From assembly GCF_001590965.1 (NCBI RefSeq), contig NZ_BCTW01000005.1:181626-245625 (forward strand): a stretch of 64,000 bases of DNA, in the 5' to 3' direction. This document shows, piece by piece, positions 40,673 through 50,627 of the stretch. The position numbers and the translations under genes were made by a program. This DNA comes from Novosphingobium lentum NBRC 107847. GTDB lineage: Bacteria > Pseudomonadota > Alphaproteobacteria > Sphingomonadales > Sphingomonadaceae. The notes beneath the pieces are model-generated. The model did no database searches. It had not been told where the DNA came from and was given only the letters and a program-made list of their open reading frames with translations. Within the stretch, counting starts at the first letter, position 1. The number at the start of each line of letters is the position of its first letter.

Positions 40673-42838
40673 TCAGACAAAGCTGTACGGATCGATGTCC
40701 ACGCCCACGCGCACGCCTTGCGGGAAGTTCAGCTCGTCAAGCCATTCGCGGATGATCCGCTGCAGTTCGGTCGAGCGGCGGGCGTTGATCAGCAGGCGGT
40801 AGCGATACCGCCCGCGCAGCAGCGACAGCGGGGCGGGCGCGGGGCCGAGCACCATGACGTCAGCCAGCCGGGGCGCGGCGCCGCCGATTGCGCGGGCGGC
40901 ATCGCGCGCTTCGGCCTCGTCCTCGCTCGATACGATGATCGCGGCCCAGCGGCCGAACGGCGGCGCGCCCGCTTCGCGCCGGGCCTCGGTCTCGGCGGCG
41001 TAGAACGTGTCGCGGTCGCCGCTGGCCAGCGCCTCGATCACCGGCGCCGACGGGTGGCGCGTCTGGATCAGCACTTCGCCCGGCTTCTGGCCGCGACCGG
41101 CGCGGCCCGCGACTTGCGCGATCTGCTGGTAAGTGCGTTCCGCCGCGCGCAGATCGCCGCCCTCCAGCCCCATGTCGGCATCGACCACGCCGACCAGCGT
41201 GAGCTCGGGAAAGTGGTAGCCCTTGGTCACCAGCTGCGTGCCGACGATCACGTCGATCATCCCGGCGCTGGCCTGTTCGACGAATTCGGCGGCGCGTGCC
41301 GGGCTGGTCAGCGTGTCGGAGGTGACCACCGCAACGCGCGCATCGGGCAGGATTTCAGACACTTCGTCGGCGATCCGCTCCACTCCCGGGCCGCAGGCGA
41401 CGAGGCAATCGGGCTCGCCGCATTCGGGGCAGGTCGCGGGCGGCGGCACTTCGTGACCGCAGTGGTGGCAAGCCAGCCGCTGCGACAGGCGATGCTCGAC
41501 CAGCCACGCCGAACAGTTGGGGCACTGGAAGCGGAAACCGCAATGACGGCAAAGGGTTAGCGGGGCATAGCCGCGCCGGTTGAGGAACAGCAGCGATTGC
41601 TCGCCCTTGGCCAGCCGGTCTTTCAGCGCCGCGACCAGCGGCGGGGCCAGCCAGTGGCCACGCTCGGGCTGCTGTTCGCGCAAGTCGACCACCGCGATGT
41701 CGGGCAGCGTCGCGCCGCCGTAACGCGCGGGCAGGTCGATCTTTTCGTAGCGTCCCGCCTCGGCCATCTGCAGGCTTTCGAGCGCTGGCGTGGCGCTGGC
41801 GAGGATCACCGGCACATGTTCGAACATCGCGCGCATCACCGCCACGTCGCGCGCGTTGTAGCGCACGCCATCATCCTGTTTGAACGAGATTTCATGCGCT
41901 TCATCGACCACGATCAGGCCCAGATTGGCAAACGGCAGGAACAGCGCGGAACGCGCACCGACCACGACGCTGGCGACACCTGATGCCACCGAGCGCCACG
42001 CACGGCGCCGTTCGGACGACTTGAGCGCGCTGTGCCACGCCACCGGCGGTACGCCGAAGCGATCCTCGAACCGGCGCAGGAAGGTTTCGGTCAACGCGAT
42101 TTCGGGCAGCAGCACCAGCACTTGCCGCCCGGCCGAGATGGCCGCGGCGATGCCCTCGAAATAGGCTTCGGTCTTGCCCGATCCGGTCACCCCGTCGAGC
42201 AGGAACGGCGCGAACGAGTGCGCCTCGACCGCCTCGACGAAGCGCGTGGCGGCGACTTGCTGCTGGTCGCTCAGTTGCGGTTCGGCGAAGTCGGCGCGGG
42301 GGACGGGGTAGGGGCGGTCGCTGTCGACGATTACCGCCTCGAGCAACCCGGCATTGACCAGCCCGCGCAGCACCGCGTCGGACACCCCGGCGATGGCGGC
42401 GAGTTCGCGGATCGTGCCCTGCTGGCCGTCGAGCCGCTCGATCGCCTGCGCGCGCTGCGGGGTGGTGCGTTTCGGCACCGCTCCGGTCAGGCGGTATTCG
42501 GTCACACTGCCACCGCCGCGCAACGCCGCGCTGCTCGACAACGCCATGCGCGCGACGGCTGCCATCGGCGCGAGGTAGTAGTCCGCGCACCATTCGATCA
42601 GGCGGCGCAGCGGCGCGGGCAGCGGCGGCACCGGCAATACCGACGCCAGCGGGCGCAGTTTGGCGTCGGGTACCTCGGTTCCGGGCAGCCGGTCGGCCTC
42701 CCACACGATCCCTACGATCTGCCGGGGGCCAAGCGGACAGACGACGATGCTGCCCGGCTCCACCGCCATGCCATCGGGCACCCGGTAGTCGAGCGGACCC
42801 AGCGCGGCATTGAAAACGAGGCATCGGACGCGGTTCAT
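40673..42838 (-). CDS. priA: Primosomal protein N' (PriA helicase)
   Basis: PriA restarts stalled replication forks. The 721-residue product has an N-terminal DNA-binding domain, the helicase Walker A motif GVTGSGKTEAY, the DEAH box VDEAHEISFKQDDGVRYNARD, and the zinc region from CRHCGFRFQCPNC to CHHCGHEVPPPATCPECGEPDC with eight cysteines in four pairs. Late helicase motifs (QVAGRAGRG) are intact. Length is normal. It converges with the ferritin-like gene and is divergent from the lipoprotein gene. Confidence 0.97.
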   Translation of the reverse strand: MNRVRCLVFNAALGPLDYRVPDGMAVEPGSIVVCPLGPRQIVGIVWEADRLPGTEVPDAKLRPLASVLPVPPLPAPLRRLIEWCADYYLAPMAAVARMALSSSAALRGGGSVTEYRLTGAVPKRTTPQRAQAIERLDGQQGTIRELAAIAGVSDAVLRGLVNAGLLEAVIVDSDRPYPVPRADFAEPQLSDQQQVAATRFVEAVEAHSFAPFLLDGVTGSGKTEAYFEGIAAAISAGRQVLVLLPEIALTETFLRRFEDRFGVPPVAWHSALKSSERRRAWRSVASGVASVVVGARSALFLPFANLGLIVVDEAHEISFKQDDGVRYNARDVAVMRAMFEHVPVILASATPALESLQMAEAGRYEKIDLPARYGGATLPDIAVVDLREQQPERGHWLAPPLVAALKDRLAKGEQSLLFLNRRGYAPLTLCRHCGFRFQCPNCSAWLVEHRLSQRLACHHCGHEVPPPATCPECGEPDCLVACGPGVERIADEVSEILPDARVAVVTSDTLTSPARAAEFVEQASAGMIDVIVGTQLVTKGYHFPELTLVGVVDADMGLEGGDLRAAERTYQQIAQVAGRAGRGQKPGEVLIQTRHPSAPVIEALASGDRDTFYAAETEARREAGAPPFGRWAAIIVSSEDEAEARDAARAIGGAAPRLADVMVLGPAPAPLSLLRGRYRYRLLINARRSTELQRIIREWLDELNFPQGVRVGVDIDPYSFV

Positions 42839-42911
42839 CTAGGCCGGTCTATATGGGGCCGAGGCGCGCGGGGGAAACCCCAGCCGTATAGCAACCCGAG
42901 GACAACCCCAG

Positions 42912-43631
42912 ATGTCGCACCCGATTTCCGCCCCGAATGCCCTTCGCCCCAGCCGCTTTCGCCCCAGTCGCCGCGCCTTCCTTGGCGCTGCCGCAGCCGC
43001 CGGCCTGCTCGCGCTGCCGGGCTGTGCCACGATGGGCGGCCGCTACAGCATCGAGGACGCAATCCGCCGGATGATGGAGCTTTCGGCCGACCGCGCGTTT
43101 GCCAACCTGCTGCGGCCCGGCGGGTTCTGGGACAACCAGCTGGTCCGGCTCGACCTGCCCGCCCAGTTCGGACGGCGCGGCGGCGTGGCGCAGGCGATCC
43201 TCGGCTCGCCCGCGATGCGCGCGCGGCTGCAGCGCTCGTTCAACGACATGGCGCACGATGCCGCGCGCAACGCCGCGCCCGCCGTGGCCGACGCGGTGCG
43301 CCATATCGGCATTCGCAACGCGGTTGCGCTGGTCCACGGCGATCCTACCGGGGCGACCGCCTATTTGCGGCAGGACATGGGTGGCCATCTGATCGAGGTG
43401 ATGGTGCCGGCGTTCGGCCAGGCGCTGCGCATCGCCGACGATCCGCTGATCGGCGAGGCGCTGGCCCTGCTCACCGGGGTGGACATCGGCGGCGTCGCCG
43501 ATTCGCTGGCGCGCGAGGCCGACGACGCGATCTGGGGCGAGATCGGCCGTCAGGAAGCCGCGATCCGCGCCGATCCGCGATCGAGCAACAATTCGCTGAT
43601 CGAGCGCGTGTTCGGCGGCGGCGGGCGGTGA
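42912..43631 (+). CDS. DUF4197 family putative lipoprotein
   Basis: The 239-residue product begins with an arginine-rich segment and the hydrophobic stretch FLGAAAAAGLLALPGCATMG, which ends in a lipobox (LPGC), so it is probably a lipoprotein; the twin Arg ahead of it also allows Tat export. The mature part is helical and matches DUF4197, a family of unknown function (for example VRLDLPAQFGRRGGVAQAIL). It is divergent from priA and not obviously part of an operon. Confidence 0.78.
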   Translation: MSHPISAPNALRPSRFRPSRRAFLGAAAAAGLLALPGCATMGGRYSIEDAIRRMMELSADRAFANLLRPGGFWDNQLVRLDLPAQFGRRGGVAQAILGSPAMRARLQRSFNDMAHDAARNAAPAVADAVRHIGIRNAVALVHGDPTGATAYLRQDMGGHLIEVMVPAFGQALRIADDPLIGEALALLTGVDIGGVADSLAREADDAIWGEIGRQEAAIRADPRSSNNSLIERVFGGGGR

Positions 43632-43692
43632 TGGCTGATCGACAGCTTGTTGCACATGTCGTTGAAACGCTAACCCAGCCCCATACCCGTCT

Positions 43693-43767
43693 GTCCTGAG
43701 CCTGTCGAAGGACTGTCCTTTGCTTCAGCAACGATCGAAACAGGCAGTCCTTCGACAAGCTCAGGAC
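43693..43767. repeat. Dispersed palindromic repeat
   Basis: Two 23-base arms (43693-43715 and 43745-43767) pair with one mismatch across a 29-base loop. The core GTCCTGAGC(C/T)TGTCGAAGG is a short repeat common between genes in sphingomonads (general knowledge). It lies in the 290-base gap before the transaldolase-like gene, which otherwise shows no gene. Confidence 0.88.
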
Positions 43768-43921
43768 GGTCGGGGTTGTGGGGACACCTATTGGCATTCT
43801 GGAGGCGCCGTACCGTCCGGTTGACCACTGATGTGACACAGCCCGCCGCCGTCCCTATAGGCGCAAGGGAATCACTATCACCGCTCCGTCGGGGGCGAGC
43901 CGCCAGGGAAAGCCGCGCACC

Positions 43922-44575
43922 ATGAAATTCTTCGCCGATACCGCCGATACCGCCGACATCGCCGATCTGGCCTCGACCGGGCTGCTCGACGGGGTGACCA
44001 CCAACCCCTCGCTGATCGCCAAGTCGGGGCGCGATTTCATGGAAGTGACGCGCGAGATCTGCGGGCTGGTCGATGGCCCGGTCTCGGCCGAAGTGGTCGC
44101 GCTCGACCATGCCGGGATGATGCGCGAGGCCGAAATCCTGCGCAAGATCGCGGACAACGTGTGCATCAAGGTGCCGCTGACGATCGACGGGCTGAAGACC
44201 TGCAAGAAGCTGACCGGCGAAGGCACCATGGTCAACGTCACGTTGTGCTTTTCGGCCAACCAGGCGCTGCTCGCCGCCAAGGCGGGCGCGACGTTCGTTT
44301 CCCCGTTCGTCGGCCGTCACGATGACAACGGCTTCGACGGCATGGACCTGATCCGCGACATCCGCCTGATCTATGACAACTACGCGTTCGCCACGCAGAT
44401 CCTCGTCGCCAGCGTGCGGCACGGCGTGCACGTGCTCGAAAGCGCCAAGATCGGCGCGGACGTGATGACTGCGCCGCCCGCTGTGATCCGTGGGCTGGTC
44501 AAGCATGTGCTGACCGACAAGGGCATCGAAGGCTTCCTTGCCGACTGGGCCAAGACCGGGCAGAACATCGGGTAA
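43922..44575 (+). CDS. fsa: Transaldolase / fructose-6-phosphate aldolase family
   Basis: The 217-residue product is a short transaldolase (class 3B/FSA type). The catalytic lysine lies in CIKVPLT (Lys83), with the N-terminal MKFFADTA and [14 protein letters not shown] motifs and SPFVGRHDD typical of the family. It acts either as a transaldolase in the pentose-phosphate pathway or as an aldolase on fructose-6-phosphate; sequence alone does not decide. The N-terminal codons include a short GCCGATACC tandem repeat. A promoter is expected in the repeat-bearing gap upstream. Confidence 0.93.
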   Translation: MKFFADTADTADIADLASTGLLDGVTTNPSLIAKSGRDFMEVTREICGLVDGPVSAEVVALDHAGMMREAEILRKIADNVCIKVPLTIDGLKTCKKLTGEGTMVNVTLCFSANQALLAAKAGATFVSPFVGRHDDNGFDGMDLIRDIRLIYDNYAFATQILVASVRHGVHVLESAKIGADVMTAPPAVIRGLVKHVLTDKGIEGFLADWAKTGQNIG

Positions 44576-44584
44576 GACTGGCCG

Positions 44585-46480
44585 ATGCTGCGCTCCCGCG
44601 AAGGCGGGAGCCTCAGGCCTGAGGTCCCCGCCTTCGCGGGGAAGCAATTTGAAAGCGAAAACGAATTGCGCGACGAATCCCCTCTCGACCGGTTCCGCTC
44701 GGTGCTTGCCGGCACCGCGCGCGCGATCTCGCACGAAGCCGAGGTCGACGTCGCATGGACCGCCGACGCGCCCAGCCAGTCGGGCGGCAACTTGCGCGTG
44801 CCGATGCCGGGACGTGCGCTGGCACCCGCGCAAGTGGCCGAGGCGCGCGGCGTGGCTGACAGTTTTGCGCTGCGCCTGCGCCATCATAACGAAGCGCTGC
44901 ACAACCGCGCCGCGCCGGGCGAAGCCGTTGCGCGCGCGTGTTTCGACGCGGTCGAGCAGGTGCGCTACGAAGCGCTGGGGTCGAAGGCCTATTCGGGGAT
45001 GCGCAGCAACCTCGATGCGGCCTTGATGCAGCGGATCGCGGGCGACCCGATCACCCGTGCGGGCCGGGCCGACGAAGTGCCCATACAGGTCGCACTGGCG
45101 CTGCTGCTGCGCGAGACCTTGACCGGCCAGCCCGTGCCACCCGCCGCCGAAGCCGGCGCCGCGCTGCTGCGCGACTGGATCGAGACGCGCGCGGGGTCGG
45201 ATTTCGAGGCGCTGGCGCTGACGCTCGACGACCAGAAGGCGTTCCAGAGCCGCGCGCTCGACATGCTGCAGCATCTCGAACTGACGCAGGCGCCCGATCA
45301 GGATCCGACCGACCCCGAAGACAGCGACGAAGAAGGCGAGGACGAGAACGAGCAGGACGACGACGATTCCGAAAGCGCGTCGGACGACCAGCCGTCCGAA
45401 GTCGCGGGCGAAACCAGCGACGGTGACGAAGACAGCGACAGCGATACCGAATCCGAACGGCCCGAAGATGCCGCCGATGCCGACATGGCCGACGAAGGCG
45501 AGGAGGGCATGCTGCCCACGCGCCCCAATCGCCCGTGGACCGACCTGCCCGACAAGTTCGACTACAAGGCATATACCACCGCGTTCGACGAAGTGGTTTC
45601 GGCTTCGGACTTGTGCGACGAGGAAGAGCTGACCCGGCTGCGCGCCTATCTCGATACGCAGCTCAAGGGCCTGCAAAGCGTGGTCACGCGGCTGGCCAAC
45701 CGGCTGCAGCGGCGGCTGATGGCGCAGCAGAACCGCAGCTGGGACTTCGATCAGGAAGAAGGCCTGCTCGATGCGGCCCGGCTGGCGCGCGTGGTGGTCT
45801 CGCCCGGCCATTCGCTGTCCTACAAGATCGAGCGCGAGGTCCAGTTCAAGGACACCGTGGTCACGCTGCTGATCGACAATTCGGGATCGATGCGCGGGCG
45901 CCCGATTTCGATCGCGGCGATCAGCGCCGATATTCTGGCGCGCACGCTCGAACGCTGCGGGGTCAAGACCGAGATCCTCGGGTTCACCACGCGGGCTTGG
46001 AAAGGCGGCCAGTCGCGTGAGGCGTGGCTGGCAACGGGCAAGCCTGCGCAGCCGGGCCGGCTCAACGACTTGCGCCACATCGTCTACAAGAAGGCCGACG
46101 AACCGTGGCGGCGGGCGCGCAAGAACCTGGGCCTGATGATGCGCGAAGGGCTGCTGAAGGAAAATATCGACGGCGAAGCGCTGCTGTGGGCGCATTCGCG
46201 GCTGCTCGCGCGGACCGAGGATCGCCGCGTGCTGATGGTGATATCGGACGGCGCGCCGGTCGATGATTCGACACTGTCGGTCAACAACGCCGGATACCTT
46301 GAACAGCATCTGCGCAAGGTAATCGACTGGATCGAGCGCCAGTCGCCGGTGCAGCTCGTCGCCATCGGCATCGGCCACGACGTGACGCGCTACTATCGCC
46401 GCGCAGTGACGATCATGGACGCCGAACAGCTGGGCGGGACGATGGTCGAACAGCTGGCGGGATTGTTCGAGGAAGAGTGA
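44585..46480 (+). CDS. cobT: CobT-like protein with vWA domain; N-terminus from a palindromic repeat
   Basis: The 631-residue product matches the CobT subunit of aerobic cobaltochelatase: the [17 protein letters not shown] start, a highly acidic linker (about 240-310) and a C-terminal von Willebrand A domain with the metal site [15 protein letters not shown] and later [15 protein letters not shown]. No cobS, cobN or cobalamin gene is adjacent, so it may serve another MoxR-type ATPase. The ATG at 44585 makes the first 20 residues out of a dispersed palindrome. A TTG at 44666 would give a family-like start instead; neither has a strong ribosome site. Confidence 0.85.
   Translation: MLRSREGGSLRPEVPAFAGKQFESENELRDESPLDRFRSVLAGTARAISHEAEVDVAWTADAPSQSGGNLRVPMPGRALAPAQVAEARGVADSFALRLRHHNEALHNRAAPGEAVARACFDAVEQVRYEALGSKAYSGMRSNLDAALMQRIAGDPITRAGRADEVPIQVALALLLRETLTGQPVPPAAEAGAALLRDWIETRAGSDFEALALTLDDQKAFQSRALDMLQHLELTQAPDQDPTDPEDSDEEGEDENEQDDDDSESASDDQPSEVAGETSDGDEDSDSDTESERPEDAADADMADEGEEGMLPTRPNRPWTDLPDKFDYKAYTTAFDEVVSASDLCDEEELTRLRAYLDTQLKGLQSVVTRLANRLQRRLMAQQNRSWDFDQEEGLLDAARLARVVVSPGHSLSYKIEREVQFKDTVVTLLIDNSGSMRGRPISIAAISADILARTLERCGVKTEILGFTTRAWKGGQSREAWLATGKPAQPGRLNDLRHIVYKKADEPWRRARKNLGLMMREGLLKENIDGEALLWAHSRLLARTEDRRVLMVISDGAPVDDSTLSVNNAGYLEQHLRKVIDWIERQSPVQLVAIGIGHDVTRYYRRAVTIMDAEQLGGTMVEQLAGLFEEE
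44593..44642. repeat. Palindromic repeat at the cobT-like gene start
   Basis: A nearly perfect palindrome of about 50 bases without a loop, centred at 44617-44618, joins CTCCCGCGAAGGCGGGAGCC with its near complement. If translation begins at 44585, it is read as the protein's N-terminus. If it begins at the TTG at 44666, the hairpin lies in the leader just before the start. The core resembles another dispersed sphingomonad repeat family (general knowledge). Confidence 0.88.
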
Positions 46481-46539
46481 ACGGCGAGGCGTAACGTCGG
46501 CACTTGCTTTCACTCGGCACGGAGATAGTACGGTAGCTT

Positions 46540-47217
46540 ATGACAACATCCGTCTCCGAAGCCGTCGCCTCGCGCCGCTCCATCCGCCGTTTCCTGCCCG
46601 ATGCCGTGGACCGCGCGGTGATCGCGCGTGTGCTCGACAAGGCGCAGCGCAGTCCGTCGGGCGGCAACGTCCAGCCGTGGAACGCGACCGTGCTGGCGGG
46701 CGAGCCGCTGCGCCGGCTGATCGACACGGTGACCGCCGTCATCCCGCAAGGCCGCGCCGCGCATGCGCCCGAATACGACATCTACCCCAAAGGGCTTGAA
46801 GGCGCTTACGAGGCGCGCCGCGTGGGCGTGGGCGAACAGATGTATGCCGCGCTCCAGATCGCGCGGGAGGACCGGGCGGGCCGGATGGCGCAGTTCGTCG
46901 ATAACTTCCGCGGTTTCGGCGCGCCGGTGCTGATGCTGGTCCACACGCCGCGCTACATGGGGCCGCCGCAATGGTCCGATGTCGGGATGTGGCTGCAGAC
47001 GGTGATGCTGCTGCTGCGCGAGGAAGGGCTCGACAGCTGCCCGCAGGAGGCCTGGGCGGTCTATACGCCGCAGATCCGCGCCTGCGTGGCGATACCCGAC
47101 GACCACATCTTCTTCTGCGGCATGGCGATCGGCCACCGCGATCCGGCCGCGCCGATCAACACGTTTGCCGTGGCGCGCGCGCCGCTGTCCGAAGTGGTGT
47201 CGTTCGAGGGGTTCTGA
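46540..47217 (+). CDS. Nitroreductase family FMN oxidoreductase
   Basis: The 225-residue product has the nitroreductase FMN-binding start (SRRSIRRFLPDAVDR), the RSPSGGNVQPWNA loop and the C-terminal CVAIPDDHIFFCGMAIGHRD segment. These enzymes use FMN and NAD(P)H to reduce nitro compounds, quinones or enones; the physiological substrate is unknown. It follows the cobT-like gene by 59 bases. BluB, the flavin-destroying member linked to cobalamin, is a relative, but its signature was not recognised here. Confidence 0.88.
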   Translation: MTTSVSEAVASRRSIRRFLPDAVDRAVIARVLDKAQRSPSGGNVQPWNATVLAGEPLRRLIDTVTAVIPQGRAAHAPEYDIYPKGLEGAYEARRVGVGEQMYAALQIAREDRAGRMAQFVDNFRGFGAPVLMLVHTPRYMGPPQWSDVGMWLQTVMLLLREEGLDSCPQEAWAVYTPQIRACVAIPDDHIFFCGMAIGHRDPAAPINTFAVARAPLSEVVSFEGF

Positions 47218-47288
47218 CCGGCGGCGTTATGACTTGCGTCGCGTTTCGTCCCGGTGCGGTACGCTGCGGCGTGAAATATATCGAAAGA

Positions 47289-47318
47289 TTGGCAGCACCA
47301 AACAAAAGCGCCTATGCT
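47289..47318 (+). promoter_or_regulatory. Candidate sigma-70-type promoter for the CHAT-cyclase genes
   Basis: TTGGCA (47289-47294) and TATGCT (47313-47318) are separated by 18 bases, in an A-rich patch of the 187-base gap before the CHAT gene. This gives a leader of about 80 bases. The match is modest and the call tentative. Confidence 0.35.
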
Positions 47319-47404
47319 GTGTCGTAACGCATAAGAATCCCCGTGGGTCGCAAGCTACACGAGGCTCGGGACGGCATTCGCCGTTCGGCCAGGGAGAGTG
47401 CGAC

Positions 47405-50400
47405 ATGCAGCGTCGTTCGAACAGCACCCGGTCGCCTAAAGCGGCGCTGAAGCGGGCTATCGCCTTGCTGGGCGCGGTTGCGACCGTGGCGATCGGCGGT
47501 GGCGATGCCGTGGCCCAATCGTCTTCTGTCCTGCTGCGCGACAGTTTTCCGCTTGGCAGCGGCGGCGGCAATGCGTTGTGTCAGGTGCAAAGCCGCGCTG
47601 CCGATCCCGCCAACAAGACCGCGTTCGACCGCTCGTGGGCTATCGTCTGCCGCGATTCGGCGTTGCCGGTCGGCTATGTGTTCGCGCTTCGGCGGCCCGG
47701 TAACAATTTGGCCGATGGCGATCCGGCGGACCGGCTGGCCCAACGTCGCAGCGCCAAGGCCGACTGCACCGGGGCCGCGATGACCCAATCGTCGGTCTAC
47801 AAAGGCGCGATGGGGCAGGCCTGCACCTGGCGCGATCCGCAGCTGGCCTATGACGTGGCGCGGATCGATCGCGGCAAGACCAGCTTTTTCGTCGAAGGGT
47901 TTGCCGCCTATCGCCCCGCGCTCGACCTCGCGCTGCGCTCTATCCTGGCGGACAAGGTGATCGACGAACCGATCGACATCGCCACGACGTCGGTCGACGA
48001 TAGCGAGGCGTATGCCCGCATCCAGGCGCTGACACTCGATCCGGCGACCGCGCTGGCCGAAGGCTATCGCCGCAACAATTCGGGCGATTACGCCGATGCC
48101 GCCGCGTACTTCGAAACGCTGGACCAGCGGCAGGCCGGTGCGGCAGGCGGCGGGATCGACCGCGTCGAATTCCTCGTCAACGCGGGGCTGCAGCGGTCCA
48201 ACCTCGGCCAGTTCACCGAAGCCGACAGCCTGTTCGCGCAAGCCGACGCCTTGCCTGCCGGGACCGGCGTGCTCGAACGGTTGCGGCGCAATTACGAGGC
48301 GATCAACCAGCTCAACCAGGAACACTATGATCAGGCGCTGGCCCGGCTGGGCGTGCCGTTGCGGGGGATGAGCGCGGCGGGCGCCGACAGCTTGCGCGAT
48401 CAGGGCGAGCTGACCCCGTCGCTCGCGCTGCGGGTCAACGCATCCGACAGCACCGCCACCGCGATGGGGCTGATCGACGATCTCAAGCTGACCACCGACG
48501 AACGCACCACGTTGCTCGATGCGCAGGCGCTGCATCTCAAGGGATCGGCGCTGCGCCTGACGGGCCGCAATGACGAAGCGCGCGAGGCGCTGAACCAGGG
48601 GCTGATGCGCGCGATCGCGGTGCGCAACGGGCGCGTGGTCTCGATCGTGCGGCTGCGCGCGCAACTGCTCACCGAACTGGCGACGATCGACGAAAGCGAG
48701 GGCAAGCTGGCATCGGCGGAGAGCCTGCTGCGCTCGGCGGTCGAAATCGTCGGCGTGCAGTATCCCGAAACGCGCAGCCTTGCGGCCGTTGAGGCGCGGC
48801 TGGCCGCGTTCCTGGCGCGGCATGACAAGCAGGACGCCGCGCTGGCGCTGTACAAGCAGGTGGTCGATCGTTCGGTCGAACGCAGCAACGCGCTGTCGGG
48901 GCTTTCGAAGCAGATGGCGCCGTATTTCGATCTGCTGGTGGCGCGGATGGGGTCGGACCCGGCCTCCAGCGGCGCGTTCTTTGCCGCGTCGCAGATCCTC
49001 GTCCGCCCGGGTGTTTCAGAGACGCAGGCGGTGCTGTCGCGCGAGCTTTCGGGGGGCAGCGACCAGGCCGCGCGGCTGTTCCGCCAGTCGCTGAGCCTGA
49101 CCCGCTCGATCGAGCGCGCGCGGATGCAGTACGCCGCGCTGCAACGGCTGGACGATGCCGCCAGCCGCAAGGACGAAATCGCCGCCGCCGCGCAGCAGAT
49201 CGCCGGGCTGGAAACGCAGGAGCAGGCGACCGTCGTCAACCTGTCGGATTACGCGCGCTATCGCGTGGTGACCGCGCGCGCGATCAGCCAGGCCGACTTG
49301 CAGCAGGGACTGGCACCGGGCGAGGCCTATCTCAAGATGGCGGTGCTCGGGCCGGACGTGTTCGTCTATTTTGCCACGCACGACAAAGCGGTGGGCTACC
49401 GCGCCGCGATCACCGGCGGCGAGCTTGAGGCCGAAGTCGGCAAGATCCGCAATTCGATCTCGCGGTTCGACGGGCGCCAGTACGTGACCGAGGCGTTCGA
49501 TGCGACCGACGCGCGCGCGCTGTATCGCGCGCTGTTCGATCCGGTCGCGGCTGACCTTGCCGCCGCGCATCACCTGATCTTCGAACCCGATGGCGCGATG
49601 CTGAAACTGCCCGCCAACCTGTTGATCGATGATGACGCCTCGCTCAAGGCTTATGCCGATCAGGCGGCCAGCCCGGCGGGCGATCCGTTCGACATGACCA
49701 TGGTCCACTGGCTGGGCCGCAACCGCATCGTATCGACATCGGTGTCGGCGCGGTCGTTCATGGATGCGCGCAAGCAGCCGCTGTCTAAGGCGAAGGAAGC
49801 CTACCTCGGGCTGGGCCACAACCTGCCGGTCAACAGCGCGGCGTCGGTCTCGATCGCGCGGTCGCGCGGTGCCGGGGGCGAAGTGGGCGACGGCTGCGAC
49901 TGGCCGCTGGCGGCGTGGAACCGCCCGATTTCCGACGCCGAACTGGTCAAGGCCAAGACGCTGCTGGTCGGCGAAGGCACCGATCTGATGACCGGTGCGG
50001 CGTTCAGCGATACCGCGATCATGCAGCGCAAGGACTTGTCCGACTTCCGCATCCTCCACTTCGCGACGCACGGACTGGTGACCCCTCCGCGTGAGGCCTG
50101 CCCGACCCGCCCGGCGTTGTTGACCTCGTTCGGGACCGGCACATCCGACGGGTTGCTCAGCTTCAGCGAGATTTTCGATCTGCGGCTCGACGCCGACATG
50201 GTGATCCTTTCTGCCTGCGATACCGCCGGGCAGGCCGATGTCGAGGCGACCCGTGCAGCGGGCGTGACATCGGGCGGCGGCACCGCGCTGGAAGGACTGG
50301 TGCGTGCCTTCATCGGTGCCGGTGGCCGTTCCGTGCTGGCCAGCCACTGGCCCGCGCCGGATGATTTCGATGCCACCGCGCGGCTGATCAACGGTTTGTT

Positions 50401-50623
50401 CGAAGCGCCTTCGGGCACTGGATCGGGCGACGCGCTGCTGAAAGCGCAGCAGACACTGATGGCGGACACGAATACCTCCCACCCCTATTATTGGGCCGGG
50501 TTCGCGGTTATCGGCGATGGCGCGCGGCCATTGCTGCGCGAAACGGGGCCGGTCGCGCTGGGCAGCGCGGGCGGGGTGGACAAGCCTGCGCGACTGAGCG
50601 CGGCTGCGACTGGGGGGCGTTAA
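47405..50623 (+). CDS. Exported TPR-CHAT domain protein (caspase-like peptidase)
   Basis: The 1072-residue product starts with a basic N-terminus and a signal peptide (ending GGGDAVAQ), so it is predicted to reach the periplasm. Residues about 200-640 form TPR-like helical repeats (for example DAQALHLKGSALRLTGRNDE). The C-terminal CHAT domain (about 730-1050) has the caspase-type dyad His889 in HFATHG and Cys938 in LSACDTA, with intact GLVRAFIGAGGRSVLASHW. Targets are unknown; the genes downstream are candidates. The start is the ATG at 47405 after GGGAGAG; a longer reading in this frame covers the nitroreductase end and would hide the signal. The next gene begins 4 bases later. Confidence 0.9.
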   Translation: MQRRSNSTRSPKAALKRAIALLGAVATVAIGGGDAVAQSSSVLLRDSFPLGSGGGNALCQVQSRAADPANKTAFDRSWAIVCRDSALPVGYVFALRRPGNNLADGDPADRLAQRRSAKADCTGAAMTQSSVYKGAMGQACTWRDPQLAYDVARIDRGKTSFFVEGFAAYRPALDLALRSILADKVIDEPIDIATTSVDDSEAYARIQALTLDPATALAEGYRRNNSGDYADAAAYFETLDQRQAGAAGGGIDRVEFLVNAGLQRSNLGQFTEADSLFAQADALPAGTGVLERLRRNYEAINQLNQEHYDQALARLGVPLRGMSAAGADSLRDQGELTPSLALRVNASDSTATAMGLIDDLKLTTDERTTLLDAQALHLKGSALRLTGRNDEAREALNQGLMRAIAVRNGRVVSIVRLRAQLLTELATIDESEGKLASAESLLRSAVEIVGVQYPETRSLAAVEARLAAFLARHDKQDAALALYKQVVDRSVERSNALSGLSKQMAPYFDLLVARMGSDPASSGAFFAASQILVRPGVSETQAVLSRELSGGSDQAARLFRQSLSLTRSIERARMQYAALQRLDDAASRKDEIAAAAQQIAGLETQEQATVVNLSDYARYRVVTARAISQADLQQGLAPGEAYLKMAVLGPDVFVYFATHDKAVGYRAAITGGELEAEVGKIRNSISRFDGRQYVTEAFDATDARALYRALFDPVAADLAAAHHLIFEPDGAMLKLPANLLIDDDASLKAYADQAASPAGDPFDMTMVHWLGRNRIVSTSVSARSFMDARKQPLSKAKEAYLGLGHNLPVNSAASVSIARSRGAGGEVGDGCDWPLAAWNRPISDAELVKAKTLLVGEGTDLMTGAAFSDTAIMQRKDLSDFRILHFATHGLVTPPREACPTRPALLTSFGTGTSDGLLSFSEIFDLRLDADMVILSACDTAGQADVEATRAAGVTSGGGTALEGLVRAFIGAGGRSVLASHWPAPDDFDATARLINGLFEAPSGTGSGDALLKAQQTLMADTNTSHPYYWAGFAVIGDGARPLLRETGPVALGSAGGVDKPARLSAAATGGR

Positions 50624-50627
50624 CCGA

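Noticed and set aside
43670..46513. 947-codon minus-strand frame across the transaldolase and cobT-like genes
   Set aside because: Antisense shadow of two recognised genes. No domain seen.
46540..47217. Nitroreductase-family gene as BluB, forming a cobalamin unit with the cobT-like gene
   Set aside because: Adjacent position is suggestive, but the specific BluB motifs were not recognised and no other B12 gene is present.
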